The notes under the pieces: generated by a model
Seen by the model: the letters and a program-made list of their open reading frames with translations, nothing else
What the model was told of the DNA's origin: nothing
Database searches by the model: none
Shown: one piece after another, positions 1 through 4,253 of the stretch
Layout of the letters: every line of letters starts with the position of its first letter
How positions within the stretch are numbered: position 1 is the first letter of the stretch
Position numbers and translations under genes: made by a program
From: Propionibacteriaceae bacterium
GTDB taxonomy: Bacteria; Actinomycetota; Actinomycetes; Propionibacteriales; Propionibacteriaceae
DNA length: 5,842 nt
Assembly: GCA_031260385.1 (NCBI GenBank)
Contig: JAIRKB010000249.1
Span: forward strand, 1 to 5,842
Direction of reading: 5' to 3'

Positions 1-78
1 GGTGACCGGCTTAGACGTCGGCTTATTGGCTTTCCGCCAGCCGGGGGCCAGCACATCGCCGCTGTAACGAGCACTCAT
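1..78 (-). CDS. DUF3097-like protein, N-terminal fragment
   Basis: This is the first 26 codons of a minus-strand gene that runs off the left edge. The start ATG (78-76) overlaps the stop of the preceding SanA-like gene in an ATGA junction, which suggests translational coupling, and a run of seven G just upstream on the coding strand can serve as ribosome binding site. The protein begins MSARYSGDVLAPGWRKANKP. The pattern of a short Arg-Tyr start, Asp-Val-Leu and a Gly-Trp-Arg-Lys stretch followed by a basic, Pro/Thr-rich linker resembles my recollection of actinobacterial DUF3097 proteins, often encoded beside hemW. The function of that family is not known to me. With only 26 residues visible, the family call is tentative, but the reading frame itself is well supported by the overlap. 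Confidence 0.55.
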   Translation of the reverse strand, partial: MSARYSGDVLAPGWRKANKPTSKPVT

Positions 79-764
79 ATCCCCCCCAAAGCGCGCTCGA
101 CCCCGTCGGCATGGTCCCCCAGATCGGGGAGCCGGGTCACGATCTCCCAAGCCAGATGGACCATCGCCGGAACCTCACGACGGCTATAGCGGCCCCAGTT
201 TTCGCTGACCGCCTTAACTGTGTAATCGCCGACCCCCACCGCGTCAAGCCCGAGCATCCGACAGGTCGCCACCGCCCGCGGGATATGGTAGCCCTGCGTC
301 ACAAGGATCGCAGAGTCCACCCCGAAGACCTGCTTCGCCCGAGCACAGGTCAGGTAAGTATCGTCCCCACCATTATCTTTGACGATCCGATCGGCGGGCA
401 CACCGTAGTTAATCAGCCAGCGCTTCATCGCTCCCGGTTCGTCATAGCCAGGACGCTGCCCGCCAGAGACCAGGATCACCTTGACCTTGCCCGCCTCGAA
501 CAACTTAACCGCCGTCAGCAAACGAGTGGAAAGGTAGGGCCCCGGTTTGCCGTCATAGAGCCCGGCGCCGAAGACTATCGCTATGTCGTGGGCCGCCACC
601 GCCTCAACAGTATCGCTGCGTCCCGTACTCACAATCCAGACCATCACAAAGGGGCTGACTAGGGCCAACACCGCGAGGATCACGCCAAACCGACAGATCC
701 GGCGGCGCCAACGCTTGGGGCGCGGCTCTTTATCCTGGCGCGCAGGCGACTTCGATGGGCCCAT
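75..764 (-). CDS. SanA/YdcF family (DUF218) membrane-anchored protein, copy 1
   Basis: The protein has 229 residues. A basic N-terminus (residues 1-25, rich in Arg/Lys) precedes one hydrophobic segment at about 26-45, giving a signal anchor with the rest probably outside the membrane. The DUF218 domain covers about residues 59-175: HDIAIVFGAGL near the start, a Pro-x-Tyr-Leu-x-x-Arg stretch, FEAGKVKVILVSGG (89-102), a DEPGAMKRWL segment (108-117), GVPADRIV, DDTYLTCARAKQVFG and the family-typical QGYHIPRA (157-164, His160 and Arg163). Two cysteines (140 and 168) are shared with the paralog. E. coli SanA affects envelope barrier function and vancomycin sensitivity; the biochemical activity is unclear, and that role cannot be carried over safely to an actinobacterium. 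It is third in the hemW operon, 13 bp after its paralog and overlapping the next gene by 4 bp. The ATG start at 764 has only a weak AGGG upstream. Confidence 0.88.
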   Translation of the reverse strand: MGPSKSPARQDKEPRPKRWRRRICRFGVILAVLALVSPFVMVWIVSTGRSDTVEAVAAHDIAIVFGAGLYDGKPGPYLSTRLLTAVKLFEAGKVKVILVSGGQRPGYDEPGAMKRWLINYGVPADRIVKDNGGDDTYLTCARAKQVFGVDSAILVTQGYHIPRAVATCRMLGLDAVGVGDYTVKAVSENWGRYSRREVPAMVHLAWEIVTRLPDLGDHADGVERALGGI

Positions 765-777
765 ATTCCCGACCCTA

Positions 778-1479
778 TCAGCTACCGAGGGCGTCGGTAA
801 CGCCAGACTCGGGCTCCCCCATGATCGGCTGACGCTGGATCAGCAGGTCGATCGCCATCTTCACGATCGCCGGGATTTCGCGCGCCACGTAGATGTACCA
901 ACGCAGGCGACCCCAGTCCTTGACCGTCGAATCCCCCACCCCGACGGCGTCTAATCCAATCAGGCGGCAAGTCGCCACGGCCCGCGGCAGGTGATAACTC
1001 TGTGAAACCAGGATCGCCGACTCAACCCCAAAGATCTGCTTGGCCCGCAGACAGGTCGCGTAGGTATCCGAGCCTGCGAAGTCCTGGACGATCTTGGCTT
1101 CCGGCACGCCGCGCTCGATCAACCACTGTTTCATCGCCCCCGGCTCATTGTGCCCCTCCCAGAGGTAGTCGCCGGAAACCAGAATCACCCGAACCTTGCC
1201 AGCCTCGAACAGCTCTAGGGCGACCCGCAAACGCGCCGCCAGGTAAGCGCTCGGCCCGTCCCCCCACAGCCCGGCGCCGTAAACGATCACCACATCGTGA
1301 GGCTCGACCTCCTCGATGGTGGGGAGGCGATTGAGGCTAGCCACCCCGACCACGGCAAAGGGGATGAGGCCAATTATCAGCCCAATAACAATCACCCGGC
1401 GTAGGGTTCGACTAAGCCAACTCCGCGCTGACTTGGTCGGAGAGTCTGAGTTTTTGGTTTTGGATCGCTTCGTCCCCAC
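778..1479 (-). CDS. SanA/YdcF family (DUF218) membrane-anchored protein, copy 2
   Basis: The protein has 233 residues, with a charged N-terminus (1-28), one membrane segment at about 29-47 and a DUF218 domain at about 61-175. Family motifs visible are HDVVIVYGAGL (61-71), FEAGKVRVILVSG (91-103), NEPGAMKQWL (111-120), SDTYATCLRAKQIFG (137-151) and SQSYHLPRA (159-167, His163 and Arg166). It matches the downstream gene closely across the whole domain, including both cysteines (143 and 171), so the two arose by tandem duplication; the membrane segments, the loop after LVSG and the C-termini have diverged. The start is GTG at 1479-1477, just after a purine-rich GGTGAAGGG. That spacing is short, so the start is less certain than the frame. 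It lies 42 bp downstream of hemW and 13 bp upstream of its paralog, in one likely transcript. An envelope role is an inference from SanA only. Confidence 0.88.
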   Translation of the reverse strand: MGTKRSKTKNSDSPTKSARSWLSRTLRRVIVIGLIIGLIPFAVVGVASLNRLPTIEEVEPHDVVIVYGAGLWGDGPSAYLAARLRVALELFEAGKVRVILVSGDYLWEGHNEPGAMKQWLIERGVPEAKIVQDFAGSDTYATCLRAKQIFGVESAILVSQSYHLPRAVATCRLIGLDAVGVGDSTVKDWGRLRWYIYVAREIPAIVKMAIDLLIQRQPIMGEPESGVTDALGS

Positions 1480-1521
1480 CCCTTCACCATAGCATGGCCT
1501 GGTCTGGATGGCTGGTTGCCC

Positions 1522-2724
1522 CTACCGATCGAGGATCTCCCGCGCCAGCCCGTCGGCGATCAGGCGCCCTGGCTCGGTCGGCACGAGATGGGAGGCTTCG
1601 ACGGTCAAGAAGCCCGCCTCCAGGAAGTGGGCGGCCCGGGCCTGCTCGGTGACACTCAGGTGATCGAGGTTCAGCCCCTCCGCCAAACGCAAGCCGAGCA
1701 TGACCACTTCGGTGTGGGTTTCGTAGGCGTTCAACTCCTCTAGATCCTCGCGCGGTGAGCCGGTGGTGGTGAGCTTTTCGATATAAGTACGGGGGTGGCG
1801 ATAGTTCCACCAGCGCGTCGCCTGGGGACGACGCTCCTTGCCGGGGGTCCGGCGTCGGGGGTTTGGGGGTGGCGGTGGCTCACCGGTCAGCGAGCCCCTC
1901 AGGTGGGAGTGGGCCCCCGCCCCGAGCCCCCACCAGTCGCCGGACCGCCAATAGACCAGATTATGTTGACACTCGTAGCCGGGTTTCGCCCAGTTGCTCA
2001 CCTCGTACCACCGCAACCCAGCATCGGAAAAACGCTCGTTGGCAAGGAGGTACATCTCGGCAAGCTCGTCATCCTCAAGTTCGACGAGCTCCTCATTGGC
2101 GATGCGCCGACCGAGCGGGGTGGCATCCTCGACGATCAGGGAGTAAGCCGAGATATGCTCCGGTTCGAGCACGAGGGCGGCACTAATCGTCCGCTCCCAA
2201 TCCTCGCGCGACTCTCCGGGCGTACCGTACATCAAATCAAGGGACAGATTCTCGAACCCGGCCTGGCGTGCCCACTGGACCGCTTGGTCGACCCGGCCGG
2301 GAAGGTGCGCCCGATCGAGGGTCGCCAGGACGTGCGGCACGGCCGACTGCATCCCCAGCGACAGCCGGTTCACCCCGGCCTTACGCAACTGCTCAAGCTG
2401 GGGCAAGCTGAGGGTCTCCGGGTTGGCTTCCGTGGTGATCTCGGCGGCCCCATCAATCGTGAAGTGGGCCCGAACCGCCTGGAGGAGCCGAGCGTAATCG
2501 CCGGGCGAGAGTAGGGTTGGCGTGCCGCCCCCAAAATAGATCGTCGTCACCCGCCGCCAGCCGAGGGTCCGCGCCGCGAGGTCAAGCTCTAGTTCCAGGG
2601 CTTGGAGGTAAGGCGGGGCCAACACCGGGTCATGGAGATAGGTGTTGAAATCGCAGTAGCCACAGCGCGCCAGACACCACGGTACATGAATGTACAGTGA
2701 CAACTCGCCCGCACCATTGACCAT
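1522..2724 (-). CDS. hemW: Heme chaperone HemW (radical SAM, HemN-like)
   Basis: HemW proteins bind heme and a [4Fe-4S] cluster and deliver heme to target proteins; many are misnamed coproporphyrinogen III oxidase. In residue numbers counted from ATG 2730, the radical SAM cluster motif CLARCGYCDF has Cys19, Cys23 and Cys26 followed by Phe28, the HemW rather than HemN arrangement. GGGTPTLL (67-74) is the SAM-contact glycine motif, TEANPE lies at 100-105, and HNLVYW (256-261) is the HNxxYW signature linked to heme binding. The length of about 400 is normal. I prefer ATG 2724 over ATG 2730 because GAGGG lies 6 nt before the former but touches the latter. Residues about 277-305 form a Pro/Arg-rich insertion between GAHSH and RWWN. 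The gene heads an operon with two SanA-like genes and a DUF3097-like gene. Confidence 0.95.
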   Translation of the reverse strand: MVNGAGELSLYIHVPWCLARCGYCDFNTYLHDPVLAPPYLQALELELDLAARTLGWRRVTTIYFGGGTPTLLSPGDYARLLQAVRAHFTIDGAAEITTEANPETLSLPQLEQLRKAGVNRLSLGMQSAVPHVLATLDRAHLPGRVDQAVQWARQAGFENLSLDLMYGTPGESREDWERTISAALVLEPEHISAYSLIVEDATPLGRRIANEELVELEDDELAEMYLLANERFSDAGLRWYEVSNWAKPGYECQHNLVYWRSGDWWGLGAGAHSHLRGSLTGEPPPPPNPRRRTPGKERRPQATRWWNYRHPRTYIEKLTTTGSPREDLEELNAYETHTEVVMLGLRLAEGLNLDHLSVTEQARAAHFLEAGFLTVEASHLVPTEPGRLIADGLAREILDR

Positions 2725-2770
2725 TTCCATCCCTCACAACAAGTCACTACAACCAGAAAGGCACACCGAT

Positions 2771-2776
2771 ATTGTA
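2771..2776 (-). promoter_or_regulatory. Possible -10 element for the hemW operon
   Basis: On the minus strand this reads TACAAT, five of six matches to the sigma-70-type -10 consensus, about 41 bp before ATG 2730. Transcription would start near 2764, giving a 5' leader of roughly 35-40 nt that includes the GAGGG ribosome binding site at 2731-2735. No convincing -35 hexamer sits at 16-18 bp; TTGGGT (2796-2791) is only 14 bp away. It is assigned by eye. Confidence 0.35.
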
Positions 2777-2870
2777 AGCGCCACCCTCCCACCCAAGTCC
2801 CCCAACCCGCCCAACACCCCAATATCAGCTATCCGCAACCCAGGCGATCCAAAGGGTTCATCGGCTCCCC

Positions 2871-2876
2871 TATGCT
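2871..2876 (+). promoter_or_regulatory. Possible -10 element giving a leaderless S4-protein mRNA
   Basis: TATGCT fits the TAnnnT pattern and ends 6 nt before the ATG of the S4-domain gene (2883). Transcription would therefore begin on or next to the A of the start codon. This agrees with the absence of any purine-rich ribosome binding site upstream of that ATG (the preceding bases are pyrimidine-rich). Leaderless transcripts are common in Actinobacteria. No clear -35 hexamer is visible. Confidence 0.4.
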
Positions 2877-2882
2877 TGTTGT

Positions 2883-3242
2883 ATGCGGATTGATACTTGG
2901 CTGTGGGTCGTACGGTTCTTCAAGAGCCGCTCCCAGGCGACGGCGGCTTGCCGGGCGGGCAAGGTTCGCCTAAATGGTACGATCGCCAAGGCCTCGTCGC
3001 TAGTGAAGGTCGACGATCGAATCACCTGGCGCGACCCCCTGCGCCCGCGCGAGGTCGTAGTCGTCGCCCTGCTCCCCCGCCGGGTTGGCGCCCCCCAAGC
3101 CGCCGAGGCCTATCTCGACCACTCACCCCCGATCCCACCCAAAACCGAGCAGGGAGCCGTGCCCCAACGCGACCGCGGCTCCGGCCGTCCCGAAAAGAAG
3201 GACCGTCGCGAAACCGATCGCCTCCGTGGCTACGAAAAGTAG
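2883..3242 (+). CDS. S4-domain RNA-binding protein (HslR/Hsp15-like)
   Basis: The protein has 119 residues. The N-terminal S4 fold (about 1-60) shows MRIDTWLWVVRFFKSRSQA, then the RNA-binding loop AGKVRLNG (25-32) and VKVDDRI (41-47). The C-terminal third is low in hydrophobic residues and strongly charged, ending with RPEKKDRRETDRLRGYEK, a tail that I recognise from actinobacterial members. E. coli Hsp15 binds 50S subunits carrying stalled nascent chains and helps their recycling; a similar ribosome quality-control role is likely here but is inferred from the family. The start ATG follows a -10-like TATGCT without any Shine-Dalgarno sequence, so the message may be leaderless. The gene is divergent from hemW (158 bp apart, counting hemW from 2724) and converges on the response regulator with 9 bp between stop codons and no evident terminator, so the two transcripts probably overlap. 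Confidence 0.9.
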   Translation: MRIDTWLWVVRFFKSRSQATAACRAGKVRLNGTIAKASSLVKVDDRITWRDPLRPREVVVVALLPRRVGAPQAAEAYLDHSPPIPPKTEQGAVPQRDRGSGRPEKKDRRETDRLRGYEK

Positions 3243-3251
3243 CCCCGATCC

Positions 3252-3926
3252 TCAGGCGCCTAGGTAACGTAAGACGGCGAGGACGCGGCGGTTGTCGGCG
3301 GCGTCGAGGCCCAGATCGAGTTTGGCGAAGATGGCGGCGACGTGTTTTTCGATGGCACCAGCACTCAGACAGAGGGTATCTCCGATGGCGGCGTTGGAGC
3401 GGCCCTCGGCCATTAGGGCGAGGACCTCGGCCTCGCGCGGTGTGAGGCGGGCCAACCCTGCATCACTGGGTTTCGCGGCAGAGACTAGCTGGCTGACCAC
3501 CTCAGGGTCGAGTACGGTTTGCCCGGCGGCGACCCGGGTGAGGGCATCCACGAACTCGCCAACATCGGCGACGCGATCCTTCAATAGATAACCCACCCCC
3601 CGAGCTCCGCCTTCAAGCAACCGAGAGGCGTAAGTGGTCTCGACGTACTGCGAGAAAACCAGGACAGGCAGATCAGGGTACCGCTCGCGCAAGGCAATGG
3701 CCGCCCGCAAGCCCTCATCAGCGAAACCAGGGGGCATCCGAATATCAGCCACAATGACATCCGGCAGAACACCGGTTTCGGCGCGAGCCGTAATCTCGCT
3801 GATCAACTCGTCAGCATCCCCCACCCCAACCACCTCATGCCCGCGCCGCGTGAGCAGCGCCACCAACCCGTCCCGCAGAATCACCGAATCCTCCGCAACA
3901 ACAATGGTCAAGGCTGGCATAGTCAT
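3252..3926 (-). CDS. LuxR/NarL-family two-component response regulator
   Basis: The protein has 224 residues and the standard two-domain layout. The receiver domain (about 6-120) carries the acidic pair Glu12/Asp13, the phosphoacceptor Asp61 in ADIRMPP, Ser92 in VFSQYVE and the conserved Lys116 in YLLKDR. A short linker leads to a LuxR-type helix-turn-helix (about 161-205): LTPREAEVLALMAEGRSNAAI, then SAGAIEKHVAAIFAKLDL with the recognition helix near 188-198. All phosphorelay residues are present, so it should be active. The likely partner is the divergently encoded histidine kinase at 4254-5660; in most related systems I know the pair is co-directional. A TTGACA/TTCGAT promoter places transcription start at the ATG 3926, so the mRNA may be leaderless; ATG 3920 is the alternative start. 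Target genes are unknown, and autoregulation through the repeats upstream is an inference. Confidence 0.95.
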   Translation of the reverse strand: MTMPALTIVVAEDSVILRDGLVALLTRRGHEVVGVGDADELISEITARAETGVLPDVIVADIRMPPGFADEGLRAAIALRERYPDLPVLVFSQYVETTYASRLLEGGARGVGYLLKDRVADVGEFVDALTRVAAGQTVLDPEVVSQLVSAAKPSDAGLARLTPREAEVLALMAEGRSNAAIGDTLCLSAGAIEKHVAAIFAKLDLGLDAADNRRVLAVLRYLGA

Positions 3927-3932
3927 TCACTC

Positions 3933-3961
3933 ATCGAACCGCGCCCAACCACCGATGTCAA
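3933..3961 (-). promoter_or_regulatory. Probable promoter of the response regulator gene
   Basis: On the minus strand a perfect -35 hexamer TTGACA (3961-3956) is followed after 17 bp by TTCGAT (3938-3933) as a weak -10. Six bases later comes ATG 3926, so transcription from this promoter would start at the A of the start codon and give a leaderless mRNA. The -35 lies inside a 12-bp direct repeat whose second copy is 100 bp upstream. The -35 and its spacing are persuasive; the -10 matches consensus at only three positions. Confidence 0.45.
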
Positions 3962-3963
3962 CC
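3952..3963. repeat. 12-bp direct repeat, copy A
   Basis: CCGATGTCAACC occurs here and again, identically, at 4052-4063, exactly 100 bp away. This copy contains the TTGACA -35 hexamer of the regulator promoter on the minus strand (GGTTGACATCGG). Confidence 0.75.
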
Positions 3964-4013
3964 CCGCCACCCGCCCGCACTCACGACACGCCGTCTGACT
4001 AGGTGAGACATCA

Positions 4014-4051
4014 GGACCGTCCCCATGGGTCGGGACCGTCCCCATGGGTCG
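4014..4051. repeat. Two perfect tandem copies of a 19-bp unit
   Basis: The unit GGACCGTCCCCATGGGTCG is present at 4014-4032 and 4033-4051 with no mismatch and no spacer. Each unit contains the 8-bp palindrome CCCATGGG and a smaller inverted repeat (GGAC-C-GTCC, extended to GGGAC-C-GTCCC in the second copy). The position between a response regulator and its kinase suggests an operator. A dispersed genome repeat is the main alternative, because short GGGAC/GTCCC-type units also occur as interspersed palindromic repeats in bacteria. Confidence 0.85.
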
Positions 4052-4063
4052 CCGATGTCAACC
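4052..4063. repeat. 12-bp direct repeat, copy B
   Basis: This is the second copy of CCGATGTCAACC, directly abutting the 19-bp tandem repeats and running into the third CCATGG site. It also contains TTGACA on the minus strand, but the sequence 17 bp downstream (CGGTCC) is not a -10, so it is unlikely to be a second promoter. Confidence 0.75.
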
Positions 4064-4084
4064 ATGGGTCAGTCCCCATGGGTC
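4062..4084. repeat. Two further degenerate CCATGGGTC sites
   Basis: CCATGGGTC recurs at 4062-4070, and GTCCCCATGGGTC, a 13-bp match to the 19-bp unit, recurs at 4072-4084. With the two perfect copies this makes four CCATGG centres, spaced 19, 20 and 14 bp apart, all in the same orientation because each is followed by GTC. Confidence 0.75.
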
Positions 4085-4240
4085 ACACTTTCCCGCGAGT
4101 GGATAGTTGCGGGACATTTCGGGGCTCCCGAACGTACCACAACCCGGCATTCGGCGAATCGGGGTAGAGACTGTCGGTTTGGGGGGTTTTCCCTACTGGG
4201 GTTCACCGGGGAGCCCTATTACGTTAGTTAGGCGGACGTG

Positions 4241-4246
4241 GGAGAG
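4241..4246 (+). promoter_or_regulatory. Ribosome binding site that fixes the kinase start
   Basis: GGAGAG lies 7 nt before ATG 4254, while the longer open frame beginning at TTG 4107 has no comparable site. This supports a 468-residue kinase beginning at 4254. The extra 49 codons upstream would encode a Gly/Pro-rich stretch without family resemblance. Confidence 0.65.
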
Positions 4247-4253
4247 TGGGTCT

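Larger units (their letters stand above)
3927..4253. other. Divergent regulatory intergenic region between regulator and kinase
   Basis: These 327 bp hold no credible gene. The left part (3927-4010) is C/A-rich on the plus strand and contains the regulator promoter. The middle (4014-4084) is the CCATGG repeat array. The right part (4085-4253) is G/T-rich on the plus strand with several runs of four to six G (4161, 4181, 4198, 4208), and should contain the kinase promoter. I see no strong -10/-35 pair there; TACGTT (4220-4225) and GATAGT (4102-4107) are only weak candidates. Short open frames cross the region, but they start inside the repeats or at TTG without a ribosome binding site and show no recognisable protein. 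Confidence 0.7.

Noticed and set aside
111..1334. Plus-strand open frames opposite the two SanA-like genes (111-662, 583-954, 1002-1334)
   Set aside because: They are shadows of the minus-strand genes: Arg/Pro/His-rich with no recognisable domain, and the opposite strand carries clear DUF218 motifs.
1488..1498. Small hairpin CCAT-AGC-ATGG between hemW and the first SanA-like gene
   Set aside because: A 4-bp stem is too short to mean anything, and no T-run follows, so it is not a terminator within the operon.
1795..2514. A 239-codon plus-strand open frame opposite hemW
   Set aside because: Long open frames on the antisense strand are expected in GC-rich genes. HemW on the other strand has all its signature motifs, and the antisense peptide has none.
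4014..4084. CRISPR array or attachment site
   Set aside because: The repeats are tandem without unique spacers of regular length, there are only two perfect copies, no cas gene or integrase is present, and no tRNA borders the region.
4161..4211. Possible G-quadruplex in the kinase leader (four G-runs)
   Set aside because: The loops between runs are about 16, 11 and 6 nt, longer than in credible quadruplexes; the general G/T richness of the region explains the runs.
4025..4231. A 68-codon open frame through the repeat array
   Set aside because: Its ATG is the one inside a CCATGG repeat, no ribosome binding site precedes it, and the peptide shows no family features.
4107..4253. N-terminal extension of the histidine kinase from TTG 4107
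   Set aside because: The start is a weak TTG without a ribosome binding site, the added 49 residues look non-coding, and ATG 4254 has GGAGAG at good spacing.
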